A stretch of 64,000 bases of DNA from JBBSEX01 sp038239345 (GCA_038239345.1 JBBSEX010000008.1:1-64000), one strand, 5' to 3'; positions 17,331 through 26,793 are shown, counted from the stretch's first letter. The notes: a model not told the origin generated them from the sequence alone. Translations and numbers: made by a program.

Positions 17331-18455
17331 ATGGACAAGGAGAGCCGGATCCTCCCTCTGACTTCGCTACGATTTTTTGCGGCCATTTTCGTTGTCTTTT
17401 TTCACACTTTTCGATTTGCATTTCCTGTCCTTTCCGAGCAGACCCTCTTCGGCGAATCCATAAAACTGGGCTTTGTCTCGGTTAGCTTTTTCTTTGTTCT
17501 CTCAGGCTACATCCTGGCGATCGTTTACCTGAAGGGCAATCGATTGACTGGTAAGCGCGATTTCTGGCGGGCCCGGTTTGCCCGGATCTATCCCGTATTT
17601 CTTTTCACCCTGGTGTTGGACACGCCCTATCTCCTGATGCACCGGACCAGTGAGTACGGTTGGCCTTTAGCTCTCGCTACGACGTTTATCACTTTCCTCT
17701 CCAATTGCTTCATGCTGCAAGCGTGGTCGCACCAATTGCGGGGCTTGGACTTTCCTAACTGGTCACTCGCAGTGGAGACGGTGTTCTATCTTCTGTTTCC
17801 CTTCGCCGGACGCCGTCTCTGGAACTTATCGACCAGACTTACCGCTCTGCTGCTTCCGCTTGTCTACGTCGTCGGAATGCTGGTCGTCGCCGCCTGCTCC
17901 CGATGGTTAGAGCTGGAAGTATTGCAGTACAATCCACTACTACACCTGAATGAATTTGTGGCCGGAATTCTGCTTGCCAAGCTGCACGTCTCGGCCACGG
18001 CGGATTCTACTACAGCGGCTACTCTGGAGCGTTATGCACCCGCCGGAGCACTCGCGGGGATGGCCCTATTTGCAGTCTGCATCTACTTTCGAAGCCGGAT
18101 CCCATTTAACTTATTGCATGACGGATTGCTGATTCCCATTCACGCGATTTTGATCGTCGCCTTCGCTAGCGGCAATCGCCTGATCAGCTTGCTGTTCTCT
18201 CCTAAATGGCTGGTGCTACTGGGAGAGGCTAGCTACGGGCTTTACCTTTTACATCTCCCGCTGTGGCATTTTTACGAGCTGTTTGCATTATCGGCGAAGA
18301 ACCAATGGATTTTATATCCTTGTTATATCGCTCTGACGATCGCCGCCAGCGTTATCATTTATTTATTTTTCGAAGTACCCAGCCGCCGGGCTATTTTGAA
18401 TCGCTTTAAGGTGCGCACTCGGGAGAGTGAAGTTGCCAGCGGATTAGCGCAGTAA
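17331..18455 (+). CDS. Acyltransferase 3 (OafA/YrhL-like) membrane protein
   Basis: 374 residues from the ATG at 17331 (an upstream in-frame start at 17304 lacks support). About ten transmembrane helices. The family start is clear: LTSLRFFAAIFVVFFHT, whose His is the conserved acyl-transfer residue, followed by GFVSVSFFFVLSGY and RARFARIYPVF. Members O-acetylate surface sugars or other exported molecules. It stands alone, converging on the HAD gene, so its acceptor cannot be inferred. Confidence 0.9.
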   Translation: MDKESRILPLTSLRFFAAIFVVFFHTFRFAFPVLSEQTLFGESIKLGFVSVSFFFVLSGYILAIVYLKGNRLTGKRDFWRARFARIYPVFLFTLVLDTPYLLMHRTSEYGWPLALATTFITFLSNCFMLQAWSHQLRGLDFPNWSLAVETVFYLLFPFAGRRLWNLSTRLTALLLPLVYVVGMLVVAACSRWLELEVLQYNPLLHLNEFVAGILLAKLHVSATADSTTAATLERYAPAGALAGMALFAVCIYFRSRIPFNLLHDGLLIPIHAILIVAFASGNRLISLLFSPKWLVLLGEASYGLYLLHLPLWHFYELFALSAKNQWILYPCYIALTIAASVIIYLFFEVPSRRAILNRFKVRTRESEVASGLAQ

Positions 18456-18459
18456 ATCC

Positions 18460-19089
18460 TTACGGTAGCAGTTCGCGAAGGTCGTCCACCCAGTAATCGG
18501 GCCGCCACCGCGCTAACTCGTCGATGTTGCCGTAGCCGTAGCGGACGGCACATGTTTTAACGCCGGCGGCGCGGCCGGACTCCATGTCGGCAGGCGAGTC
18601 GCCTACAAACAGGCAATCTTCCGGCTGAGCGTTCAGAGCCTTTAATGCCGCGAATAAAACGTCCGGGGCCGGCTTGGCGGGAAATCCATCCGTACCCTGG
18701 ATGTGATCGAAATAGGGGAGCAGACCAAACATCTCGATCACGACGCGCGTGGTTGGAGTACCCTTGGTGGTCGCCGTGGCTTTGCGCCCACCCAAAACAG
18801 AGAGGGTTTCCAATACGCCGGGATAGCGAGTGGTCATGGAGTGACAGCGAGCGGGGTATACCTGGCGGTATTCGGCGACCAGAGCGTCGATATCATCGCC
18901 GGCATAGCCTAAATCATGGAATAGATCGATGAGATGCCGGCCGATATAGCCTCGCAGGAATTCCAAAGGGACGGGGGATTGGTGGCGGCGCGCTTCTAGC
19001 ACCGTCTGGATGGCTCCGCAGATATCGGACGCGGAGTCAACCAGGGTGCCGTCGACGTCAAACAAATAGACGGGAAAGGATGGTATCAA
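18460..19089 (-). CDS. HAD-superfamily phosphatase, phosphoglycolate-phosphatase-like
   Basis: 209 residues. Motif I FDVDGTLVDS (Asp10 and Asp12) and motif IV CLFVGDSPADMESGRAAG are clear; the cap domain is helical (type C1). Phosphoglycolate phosphatase or another small phosphate ester hydrolase is likely. The start codon is TTG at 19089, 12 bases past the ftsH stop, without a strong ribosome binding site, consistent with coupling to ftsH translation. Confidence 0.88.
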   Translation of the reverse strand: MIPSFPVYLFDVDGTLVDSASDICGAIQTVLEARRHQSPVPLEFLRGYIGRHLIDLFHDLGYAGDDIDALVAEYRQVYPARCHSMTTRYPGVLETLSVLGGRKATATTKGTPTTRVVIEMFGLLPYFDHIQGTDGFPAKPAPDVLFAALKALNAQPEDCLFVGDSPADMESGRAAGVKTCAVRYGYGNIDELARWRPDYWVDDLRELLP

Positions 19090-19101
19090 GCGGTCTTATA
19101 C

Positions 19102-21015
19102 TTACGCCGGTTGCGGTCCATCGAGTAGACCGGGAGCCCGCCGGCCACCCTCGGGACGCAACACCTGCTGGGTACCATCCGTGCCAGTTGGCGGCGCCGG
19201 ACGCAAGGCGGGCAGCGTCTTTCCGTCAATCAGAGCGCGCACTTCGGCGCCATCCAGGACTTCGCGTTCCAGTAGCGCTTCAGCGATGCGAACCATGGCT
19301 TCGGCTTTCTCTTCGATAACCGAACGCGCCAGCTTGTAGCCGTCTTCGACGAATTTACGAACCTGTTCGTCGATACGAATCGCCGTAGCTTCGCTATAGT
19401 CGCGATGTTGGGTAATTTCGCGGCCGAGGAAGATCTGCTCTTCCTTTTTGCCAAAGCTCATCGGACCCAGATCGCTCATGCCCCATTCGCAGACCATCTT
19501 GCGCGCCATTTCAGTAGCTCGCTCAATGTCGTTACCGGCGCCGGTGGTTACCTGCTTCATGAAGATCTCTTCGGCGATGCGGCCACCCATCAGGATCGCC
19601 AGTTGTGCTTCCAGCCAATCGCGATTGTGGGTCAACTTGTCGTCGAGCGGAAGCTGCATGGTCAAGCCCAAAGCCATCCCTCGGGGAATGATGGTGACCT
19701 TATGCAGCGGATCGGCATGGGGCAAACAGACAGCCACCAGAGCATGGCCAGCCTCGTGGTAAGCGGTATTTTTCTTTTCCTTATCGCTCATGATCAGGCT
19801 CTTGCGCTCAACGCCCATCATGACCTTGTCCTTTGCCAGCTCAAAATCGAACTGCGTGACGACTTTGCGATTCTGGCGGGCGGCGATTAGGGCAGCCTCG
19901 TTAACCAGATTGGCCAAATCCGCACCGGAAAAACCGGGTGTCCCGCGAGCCACCACCGACAGGTCGACATCGTCGGCCAAGGGCGACTTTTTGGTGTGAA
20001 CCTTAAGGATCATCTCGCGGCCCTTTACGTCGGGACGGTTAACAACCACACGCCGGTCAAAGCGGCCGGGACGAAGCAATGCCGGATCCAGAACGTCGGG
20101 ACGATTGGTTGCGGCAACCAGGATTACGCCTTCGTTCGTTTCAAAGCCATCCATTTCGACCAGCAATTGATTTAAAGTCTGCTCGCGCTCATCGTGTCCA
20201 CCGCCCAACCCAGCTCCACGATGGCGGCCGACAGCGTCAATCTCGTCGATAAAGATAATGCAAGGAGCGTTCTTCTTACCTTGCTCAAACAGATCGCGCA
20301 CACGGCTCGCGCCGACACCGACGAACATTTCGACGAAGTCCGATCCTGAGATGGAGAAGAACGGCACATTCGCTTCCCCGGCGATCGCCCGGGCGAGCAG
20401 GGTCTTGCCTGTTCCGGGGGATCCGATAAGGAGAACGCCCTTCGGAATACGTCCACCCAGCTTTTGGAATTTTTGCGGCTCGCGCAGGAAGTCGATGATT
20501 TCCTGCAACTCGTCCTTGGCTTCTTCCACTCCGGCAACGTCTTTAAACGTTACCTTCTTCTGTTGCGAGGAGTGCAGACGAGCCCGGCTCTTGCCGAAAC
20601 TGAGCGCCTTATTGCCGCCACTCTGCATCTGGCGCATCATGAAGATCCAGAACGCCAGTAAGAGGATAAATGGGATCGCATTAATAAGGATGGACACCCA
20701 GTTGTTGCCCGTATCCTTCTGCATCGTTACCTGAACGCCCTTATCGCGCAGCGACTTGTAAATCTCCGGATAGTTCGGCGGAACGTTGGAACGGAATTCG
20801 CTGTTTGGATCTTCTTTATATGTCCCGTGGACGTCGCCGGTGATCCCGTTCACGACGATCGTCTTTACTCTCCCGCTTTCCACCTGGGACATCAGGTCTG
20901 AAAAGCTCAGCGGCTGGTCGGAGTGCGTCTTGCCGTTGCGGACGACGGTCCACAATAAAATGGCGACGCAGACGATCACAACCCACAAAACTACTGTCTT
21001 CACATTGGAACTCAT
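19102..21015 (-). CDS. ftsH: ATP-dependent zinc metalloprotease FtsH
   Basis: 637 residues. Two transmembrane helices (about 7-25 and 105-127) flank a small periplasmic domain. The AAA+ module has Walker A GSPGTGKT (198-205), Walker B IIFIDEID and the arginine-finger region RPGRFDR. The M41 protease domain has HEAGH (420-424). It degrades membrane proteins and regulatory proteins such as LpxC in other bacteria. Start ATG with GGGAG 5 bases upstream. It follows tilS on the same strand, an arrangement conserved in many bacteria. Confidence 0.98.
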   Translation of the reverse strand: MSSNVKTVVLWVVIVCVAILLWTVVRNGKTHSDQPLSFSDLMSQVESGRVKTIVVNGITGDVHGTYKEDPNSEFRSNVPPNYPEIYKSLRDKGVQVTMQKDTGNNWVSILINAIPFILLLAFWIFMMRQMQSGGNKALSFGKSRARLHSSQQKKVTFKDVAGVEEAKDELQEIIDFLREPQKFQKLGGRIPKGVLLIGSPGTGKTLLARAIAGEANVPFFSISGSDFVEMFVGVGASRVRDLFEQGKKNAPCIIFIDEIDAVGRHRGAGLGGGHDEREQTLNQLLVEMDGFETNEGVILVAATNRPDVLDPALLRPGRFDRRVVVNRPDVKGREMILKVHTKKSPLADDVDLSVVARGTPGFSGADLANLVNEAALIAARQNRKVVTQFDFELAKDKVMMGVERKSLIMSDKEKKNTAYHEAGHALVAVCLPHADPLHKVTIIPRGMALGLTMQLPLDDKLTHNRDWLEAQLAILMGGRIAEEIFMKQVTTGAGNDIERATEMARKMVCEWGMSDLGPMSFGKKEEQIFLGREITQHRDYSEATAIRIDEQVRKFVEDGYKLARSVIEEKAEAMVRIAEALLEREVLDGAEVRALIDGKTLPALRPAPPTGTDGTQQVLRPEGGRRAPGLLDGPQPA

Positions 21016-21125
21016 GAAATCTCCCGGAATTCGAACAAGCCAATTGGCTCAGTCCGACTCACCCTTCTTATACTTAAGACGCAAAAAAGTGTCTGGCCGG
21101 TTCAAACAACTCCGCGAGCGTTAGG

Positions 21126-22478
21126 TCAAAGCAACCCGACTTCAAGGCTTTCCGAAACGCGAACGGTTTGCGCGCTATCGGCATGCAGCGCGAAACGAGC
21201 GTCAATACCAAACTCGCGAGACCAGACAATCTGGCCATCATTAACGACAATCGGCCAGTTGGATCGTTCCCAAGAGGGAGTACGAGCTTTTTGAAAGAGT
21301 TCCTGAATGTTTCGTTCGTGATTGTGGCCAGAGGGTTGATACTTGTCACCCGGCCTCCAATTGCGCAGCTCAAATCCGCCAGCGAGAATCCGCCCATCCA
21401 GTTCATTTCCTAATGTAACACAGGGAATTTTAAGCAGTTCTAGAGATACAAACCCCTTCGATCCTGGCACGGAGTAACGCCCCGGTACCCGAATCGTCAT
21501 CGAATAGCCTTCGCTCAGAGGCTGCAACGAAGCGAACCGAACCCGGTCGAAAGAACGAATAATCTCCAGCCCGGGTACCCGCAAATGACCTTCCCCCCCG
21601 GCTTGCCCGCAAAGCGCCCGCACTCGTTCCACATGGGGGAAATCGATCTGCAGTAAGTCTCCCTTCGCTTCCAGAATCACCTTCCGGATTATCCGCCGGG
21701 ATACCGCGATCGGTAACTCATGAATGGCTTTGGCCGACACCGTAAGTTCGCCCAAGGCATCGCGTTCCATCAGGCCGCCGGCGAGCCGTTCGATCTCGAC
21801 CGACCAATAATGCTCTTCATCCCGGGCCATTTCCGAAAAGTTCGCCAAAGTATTTACGATTTGCGGATTCCATTCCGCTGCCAACGATGGCAGGAGTTGA
21901 TGGCGTAGTCGATTACGAGAATAACGAACATCGCGGTTACTGCGATCTTCCCGCCAGGCGATTCCTCGACGCCTTAGGAAGGCCTCTACGTCGCCACGTT
22001 CGACATCGATCAGCGGGCGGACGTAGCCATCGGCACTCACCGCCGGAATCCCCGCCAGGCCCGGCAGCCCGGATCCCCGCAATAATCTGAACAAGACCGT
22101 TTCCGCCTGATCCGATCGCGTATGTCCTGTCGCGATGCGATCGAATCGACGATCGCTTGTCATCTCGGCAAAGAACGCCCGGCGCGCTTTCCGTCCCGCT
22201 TGTTCATCGGGCGCCACCGCGACACGAAGTACGTCCAACGGCAAGCCTAAGCGTTCGGCGAGCTCGCGGACGAAACATTCATCGCCATCTGACTCGGCGT
22301 CTCGCAGCTGATGATTTACGTGCAGCACGCGCAATGCGACCTGTGGGCAAAGGTCTCGCAAGACATGCAGCAGGCACACGGAATCAGCTCCGCCCGACAC
22401 GGCCACGCCGATCTTCCACTCCGCTCGAATCATTCGGTGGCGGGCAATCGACGCCGCGATTTTTTCCAGGAACTCCAC
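21126..22478 (-). CDS. tilS: tRNA(Ile)-lysidine synthase
   Basis: 450 residues with the PP-loop SGGADS (28-33), the downstream ATGHTRSDQAETVLFRLLRGSG motif that is typical of TilS, and a C-terminal domain (about 370-450) with LRNWRPGDKYQP. It converts C34 of tRNA-Ile(CAU) to lysidine using ATP and lysine. GTG start with AGGAG just upstream. It lies 110 bases before ftsH in the same direction and diverges from the gluconokinase gene. Confidence 0.96.
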   Translation of the reverse strand: MEFLEKIAASIARHRMIRAEWKIGVAVSGGADSVCLLHVLRDLCPQVALRVLHVNHQLRDAESDGDECFVRELAERLGLPLDVLRVAVAPDEQAGRKARRAFFAEMTSDRRFDRIATGHTRSDQAETVLFRLLRGSGLPGLAGIPAVSADGYVRPLIDVERGDVEAFLRRRGIAWREDRSNRDVRYSRNRLRHQLLPSLAAEWNPQIVNTLANFSEMARDEEHYWSVEIERLAGGLMERDALGELTVSAKAIHELPIAVSRRIIRKVILEAKGDLLQIDFPHVERVRALCGQAGGEGHLRVPGLEIIRSFDRVRFASLQPLSEGYSMTIRVPGRYSVPGSKGFVSLELLKIPCVTLGNELDGRILAGGFELRNWRPGDKYQPSGHNHERNIQELFQKARTPSWERSNWPIVVNDGQIVWSREFGIDARFALHADSAQTVRVSESLEVGLL

Positions 22479-22528
22479 GCTCTCCTACTGTACTGAATTT
22501 GTACACGCGCGCTTTGCTATAACGGAAA

Positions 22529-23995
22529 TTGCCGAACAGCACATTCATCGTTAGCTTGGACGTAGGGTCCTCGTCCGTGCGCGCGCTCCTCTTCGATGGC
22601 GAAGCGAGGCAAGTGCAAGGCATCGCCGCCCATCGCCCTTATCAAGTGGAACCCACAGCCGACGGCGGAGTGGAAGTCGATGCCGATGATCTGGCTCGCA
22701 AGGCGATTGAGTGCCTGACGGAATTACATGGCGAACTGGGCGATCGCAAACCGGCAGCCGTTGCCTTTGATGGCTTCTGGCACAGCGTTCTTGGCATCGA
22801 CGATCACGGCAAACCGGTCACGCCGATCATTCATTTATTCGACACGCGCAGCGCGGGTAAGGCACGGGAACTGGCCACCCGGATCGATCCCGAGGCGAAT
22901 CATAAGCGAACCGGCTGCGTCCTTCACGCCAGCTATTGGCCGGCAAAACTACTTTGGCTCCAGGAGAATCGGCGGGATGCTTTCGCCGCAGCCGTCCTGT
23001 GGATCTCATTCGGGGAATATCTCTACTTGCAGCTATTCGGCGAGCCGCGCTCCTCTACGTCGATGGTTTCGGGATCTGGTCTATGGAACCAGAACAACAA
23101 CGACTACGACGAACCGATGTTGGCCCAGCTTCCCATTAAGCGCGGGCAGTTGACGGCGCAGTTTGACGATCCGCTCACAAAACTTAAGCCCGAGTATGCC
23201 TCGCTGTGGCCGGTCTTTCAGGGCATTCCCTGGTTCCCTGCCCTCGGCGACGGCGCTTGCAATAATTTGGGTAGCGGCTGTGTTTCGCCCGATCGATTCG
23301 CGCTGATGGTCGGCACCAGTGGAGCGATGCGCGCGGTGATCGAAGCCCAACAAATCGACGTGCCCGATGGCCTATGGTGTTACCGGGTGGATCGTCGGCG
23401 CTTCGTCCTCGGCGGCGCGTTATCGAATGGTGGTGAAGTATACGCCTGGATGAAGCGAACTCTCGCGCTGCCCGATGAGGACGAATTGGAAGCACAATTG
23501 GCCAGGATGACTCCGGGTTCGCACGGGCTGACCATGCTTCCATTTTTCGCCGGAGAACGGTCGCCTTATTGGAGAGCGGACCTGCGTGCCGCACTCAGTG
23601 GAATGTCGCTGGCAACCACTCCAGTGGATATCGTTCGCGCATCGCTCGAATCCGTGGCACTGCGATTTCGGCAGATCTATGAGATCCTATCGACAGGGAT
23701 CGGCGTCCCGCGCGAGGTCATCGCCTCCGGTGGCGCGTTGCTGCATTCCGCCGCCTGGACGCAAATGATGGCCGATTCATTAGCGCGTCCGGTGATCGCC
23801 TGCCGTGAAGAAGAATCATCCAGCCGCGGCGCCGCTCTGCTTGCTTTGGAACGTATCGGGGCAATCGAAAGCATTCATCAGTACCCGCCCTCGCTGGGTG
23901 AAACCTTCGAACCGGAGCCTGGGCATCCGCAAATTTACGAGAGGCTGCAGCGGGAACAGCACGGTCTCTTTCACAAGTTATTCGAGGAGTCTTAA
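22529..23995 (+). CDS. FGGY-family carbohydrate kinase, gluconokinase-like
   Basis: 488 residues starting with TTG. The FGGY fold shows the N-terminal phosphate motif SLDVGSSSVRALLFDG, a mid-section GDGACNNLGSGC and a late C-terminal segment ASGGALLHSAAWTQMMADSL. The pattern most resembles gluconate kinases (D-gluconate + ATP to 6-phosphogluconate), but related pentulose kinases cannot be excluded. It starts a plus-strand trio with kdsC and the ACT/DUF5612 gene; the kdsC start codon follows its stop by one base. Confidence 0.87.
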   Translation: MPNSTFIVSLDVGSSSVRALLFDGEARQVQGIAAHRPYQVEPTADGGVEVDADDLARKAIECLTELHGELGDRKPAAVAFDGFWHSVLGIDDHGKPVTPIIHLFDTRSAGKARELATRIDPEANHKRTGCVLHASYWPAKLLWLQENRRDAFAAAVLWISFGEYLYLQLFGEPRSSTSMVSGSGLWNQNNNDYDEPMLAQLPIKRGQLTAQFDDPLTKLKPEYASLWPVFQGIPWFPALGDGACNNLGSGCVSPDRFALMVGTSGAMRAVIEAQQIDVPDGLWCYRVDRRRFVLGGALSNGGEVYAWMKRTLALPDEDELEAQLARMTPGSHGLTMLPFFAGERSPYWRADLRAALSGMSLATTPVDIVRASLESVALRFRQIYEILSTGIGVPREVIASGGALLHSAAWTQMMADSLARPVIACREEESSSRGAALLALERIGAIESIHQYPPSLGETFEPEPGHPQIYERLQREQHGLFHKLFEES

Positions 23996-23996
23996 A

Positions 23997-24542
23997 TTGT
24001 CAGACATACACGAACTGGCATCGCGGATCAAGCTCTTGTTGATGGATGTCGATGGGGTACTTACCGACAGCAAGTTGTATTGCGTCCCCGATCGGGAGGG
24101 AAAGATGGTGGAGACGAAAGGCTTCGATTCGCAGGATGGTATTGCGCTGCAGTGGCTGCAGTGGAACAACATTCGCACGGGCGTGATCAGCGGACGCGTC
24201 TCACCGGCGACCGAAGAACGCGCCCGGCAATGCAAGATGAACTACGTCTATCAAGGACACATCGAGAAGATTCCGATCCTGCATGAGATCCTTGCGGATG
24301 CCAAAGTGGAACCGTCGCAGGTCGCCTACATTGGGGACGATCTTACGGACATCGTTATTATGCGGCGCGTCGGTTTAGGGATCGCGACGGCCAACGCCCG
24401 CAAAGAAGTGAAGCGCGCCGCACACTATACGACACAGGCAATTGGGGGCCAGGGCGCGGTCCGCGAAGTGATCGAATTGATCCTCAACTCGCAAGGGTTG
24501 TGGGACGCGCTGTTAATCAAGTATGAGGCTGATCGTGAATAG
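23997..24542 (+). CDS. kdsC: KdsC-type HAD phosphatase (3-deoxy-D-manno-octulosonate 8-phosphate phosphatase)
   Basis: 181 residues from the TTG at 23997, which has GGAG 8 bases upstream; an in-frame extension back to 23805 lies inside the kinase gene and is rejected. Motif I is LLMDVDGVLTDSKLY, which is the KdsC signature, and motif IV is YIGDDLTDIVIMRRVG. KdsC proteins are tetramers without a cap domain and release phosphate from KDO-8-P on the way to lipopolysaccharide core. Related nucleoside-sugar or 2-keto-acid phosphatases share the fold, so the substrate is likely but not proven. The 3' end overlaps the next gene by about 20 bases. Confidence 0.88.
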   Translation: MSDIHELASRIKLLLMDVDGVLTDSKLYCVPDREGKMVETKGFDSQDGIALQWLQWNNIRTGVISGRVSPATEERARQCKMNYVYQGHIEKIPILHEILADAKVEPSQVAYIGDDLTDIVIMRRVGLGIATANARKEVKRAAHYTTQAIGGQGAVREVIELILNSQGLWDALLIKYEADRE

Positions 24543-25188
24543 AATCGGCCTAGTTGTCATTGTCGATTCCGGCCCGGGAATTCTGCATAAGACCACCGGG
24601 GTGATTGCCGGGCATCACGGAAATATTGCCTCGGTATCGATCATCGAGGAAGGTCCGATAGAAGCGCGAGTCTATTTCGAAATCGACGCCGAAGGCGACG
24701 CTCTCACGCTGAAGGCGGACCTGGAGCAATTATCGGTTGTGCGCAGCGTCACCATCGTTGAGCCGCTGCAGAAGGTATTTGGCAAGCGCATCATCATTAT
24801 GGGCGGGGGCGCGCAGGTGGGGCAGGTGGCGATCGGCGCGATCTCAGAAGCGGATCGTCACAATATCCGCGGCGAACACATCTCTGTGGATACGATTCCG
24901 CTGGTGGGTGAGCATACGTTGGCGGCCGCGGTATGGGCTGTCGGACGTTTGACCCGGGCGCGCGTGCTGGTGCTGGCGGGGTCGATCATGGGGGGCGAAA
25001 TTGAGAAAGCAGTGCGCGACGTGCGCGCCCAGGGCATGATCGTTATCAGCCTGAATATGGCCGGCAGCGTTCCCGATGCGGCTGACTTGGTGGTAACCGA
25101 TCCCGTGCAAGCGGGCGTGATGGCCGTGATGGCTGTAGCCGACACCGCAAAGTTCAGCATCGGCCGGCTGCATCGCCGGGTTTTTTAA
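24523..25188 (+). CDS. ACT-domain protein with DUF5612-type C-terminal domain
   Basis: 221 residues. Residues 8-80 form an ACT regulatory domain (GLVVIVDSGPGILHKTTGVIAGHHGNI...). Residues 88-215 form a strongly conserved-looking domain (RIIIMGGGAQVGQVAIGAISEADRHNIRGEHI..., then VLVLAGSIMGGEIEKAVRDVRAQG) that I recall as DUF5612, known mainly from archaea. It probably binds a small molecule such as an amino acid at the ACT part. No function is established. Start ATG at 24523 or GTG at 24535, both overlapping the end of kdsC, so the two are translationally coupled. Confidence 0.75.
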   Translation: MRLIVNRIGLVVIVDSGPGILHKTTGVIAGHHGNIASVSIIEEGPIEARVYFEIDAEGDALTLKADLEQLSVVRSVTIVEPLQKVFGKRIIIMGGGAQVGQVAIGAISEADRHNIRGEHISVDTIPLVGEHTLAAAVWAVGRLTRARVLVLAGSIMGGEIEKAVRDVRAQGMIVISLNMAGSVPDAADLVVTDPVQAGVMAVMAVADTAKFSIGRLHRRVF

Positions 25189-26135
25189 TACGCGCTGGCC
25201 TCGTCTAACAATTCGAGCGAGGCGGCGTCGAGCTTCAGCGTGGTTGCATCCACTAACTCTTTCAGTTGACTTAAACTGGTCGCACTTGCGATGGGAGCGG
25301 TAATCGTTGGCTTGGCCAGCATCCAAGCTAGCGATACCTTTGCGGGCGTGGCGTTGTACTGCGCCGCCACCGAATCCAAAGCCTTTAGAATTCGAAATCC
25401 TCGCTCGTTCAAATACTTCTTCACTCTTCCGCCGCGCGCCGCGTTGGTCAAGTCGCTCTCGGAACGATACTTGCCGGTAAGGAATCCGCTTGCGAGTGAA
25501 AAGTATGGAATCACGCCTATGCGGGTTTGGCGGGCGACGGGCTCGAGAGTGGCTTCATAATCGGCCCGATCGTACAAATTGTATAGCGGCTGTAAACTCT
25601 CATAGCGCGGCAAGCCACGCGTCTCACTCACCTGCAGGGCCTCCAATAAACGGTCTGCCTTATAGTTGGACGCGCCGATTGCCCGCACCTTGCCCTGCTT
25701 GATCAACTGGTCGTACGCTTCCAGCGTTTCTTCCAGGGGCGTATTCGCGTCGTCGATATGAGATTGGTACAAATCGATGTAATCCGTTTGCAGGCGCTTC
25801 AGCGAATCTTCCACGCCCTTAAGGATGTAAGCCTTAGCCAGGCCCTTTCGCTCAGGGCCTAATTCCATCCCGATCTTGGTAGCGAGCACTACTTTGCCGC
25901 GTTTGCCGGTACGCTTGAACCAGTTCCCGATTACTGTCTCCGACTCGCCACCTTTATGGCCCGGCATCCAGGCGGAATACACATCCGCGGTATCCACGAA
26001 GTTCAACCCGGAATCGACGAAGGCGTCGAGAACAGAGAAGGAAGTTGACTCATCGGCCGTCCAGCCAAAAACATTCCCACCAAGACATAACGCCGAAACT
26101 TCTAATGCGGAGTGACCGAGTTTGCGTGTGCTCAT
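25185..26135 (-). CDS. Aldo/keto reductase
   Basis: 316 residues, TIM-barrel NADPH oxidoreductase. The catalytic tetrad can be read: Asp48 and Tyr53 in FVDTADVYSAW, Lys87 in LATKIGM, His near 128 in LYQSHIDD. The C-terminal cofactor segment is SATSLSQLKELVDAT. It resembles the YajO/AKR11-12 type group that act on small aldehydes and ketosugars. The stop is 4 bases inside the convergent ACT/DUF5612 gene. Confidence 0.93.
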   Translation of the reverse strand: MSTRKLGHSALEVSALCLGGNVFGWTADESTSFSVLDAFVDSGLNFVDTADVYSAWMPGHKGGESETVIGNWFKRTGKRGKVVLATKIGMELGPERKGLAKAYILKGVEDSLKRLQTDYIDLYQSHIDDANTPLEETLEAYDQLIKQGKVRAIGASNYKADRLLEALQVSETRGLPRYESLQPLYNLYDRADYEATLEPVARQTRIGVIPYFSLASGFLTGKYRSESDLTNAARGGRVKKYLNERGFRILKALDSVAAQYNATPAKVSLAWMLAKPTITAPIASATSLSQLKELVDATTLKLDAASLELLDEASAY

Positions 26136-26158
26136 TTTCTTTCATTATTTTACCGGGT

Positions 26159-26195
26159 ATGCTGCCCGCGAATAAAAACGGATCGCGAGCAGCAT
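26159..26195 (-). other. Strong stem-loop upstream of the aldo/keto reductase gene
   Basis: ATGCTGCCCGCG (26159-26170) pairs with CGCGAGCAGCAT (26184-26195) across a 13-base loop, with a single non-Watson-Crick position (a G-U wobble in the minus-strand RNA). It lies between the stop of the 26209-26793 gene and the start of the reductase. There is no T run on either side, so it is not a standard intrinsic terminator; an RNA-stability or leader element is possible. Confidence 0.4.
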
Positions 26196-26208
26196 CGGGA
26201 CCGCCGCT

Positions 26209-26793
26209 TTACTTAGCGGCCAGATAGGATCGGTGGACGGCATCGATCGTTGCCGCCGCTTGCTCCATATCTTTTCCACCCAGGCGAATCGCTTTCCGCA
26301 CCCAGGCACCGCCGTCGACGGGCCTATCTTCTCGAAGCTTCCAAGCTTCTCTTTGGCCGGCGGGAAGCATGTTCTCACGGTATAGCAACGCGGCTTGACG
26401 CACCGTCTCAAGGAAATATCCAGCGTCAAACCAGGCGTTGGCGTCGGACCTTCCGGCGGCTTCGGCGTCCGCTGTCCGAGCCAGTAGCCGCGCCGCGAGT
26501 TCATCCGCCAATCGCGGCTCTCTAGCCGCATACAGCGCTGCGCGGCGCAGCGTCTCCATCCGCAGGGAAACCGGAGCGCCCGGCGTCAAAAGATGCAACG
26601 TGTCCTCACCCAGATGCGCGACGTCGTAAGCGGCGTCCGTACCATTCCACTGCCCGTTATCCTTCCAGGGAAGCGACTTGGACAATCCGATTTCAATCTT
26701 GCGACAGATCAACGGAGGACCGGCCCAAGCCTGCACAGCCGTCAATAAAATGGCGGCCCCAATCGCGCTTCTTGCGAACAATCTTTTATTCAC
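26209..26793 (-). CDS. Exported alpha-helical protein of unknown function
   Basis: 194 residues with a signal peptide (about 1-24, AIGAAILLTAVQAWA) and a helical body. Notable phrases are 'CRKIEIGLSKSLPWKDNGQW' and 'LLTPGAPVSLRMETLRRAALYA'. It has repeated Ala/Arg/Leu-rich helices that could be TPR-like. I do not recognise the family; similar short exported proteins with this start are common in Acidobacteria. GTG start with AAGGAG 7 bases before. It diverges from the winged-helix gene at 26957. Confidence 0.7.
   Translation of the reverse strand: MNKRLFARSAIGAAILLTAVQAWAGPPLICRKIEIGLSKSLPWKDNGQWNGTDAAYDVAHLGEDTLHLLTPGAPVSLRMETLRRAALYAAREPRLADELAARLLARTADAEAAGRSDANAWFDAGYFLETVRQAALLYRENMLPAGQREAWKLREDRPVDGGAWVRKAIRLGGKDMEQAAATIDAVHRSYLAAK

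Noticed and set aside
22518..22523. TATAAC as -10 of the gluconokinase gene
   Set aside because: It lies only 5 bases before the TTG start, so transcription would begin at or after the start codon, and no good -35 is in place.
23805..23996. N-terminal extension of KdsC
   Set aside because: It lies inside the gluconokinase gene in another frame; TTG at 23997 has a proper ribosome binding site and gives the family length.
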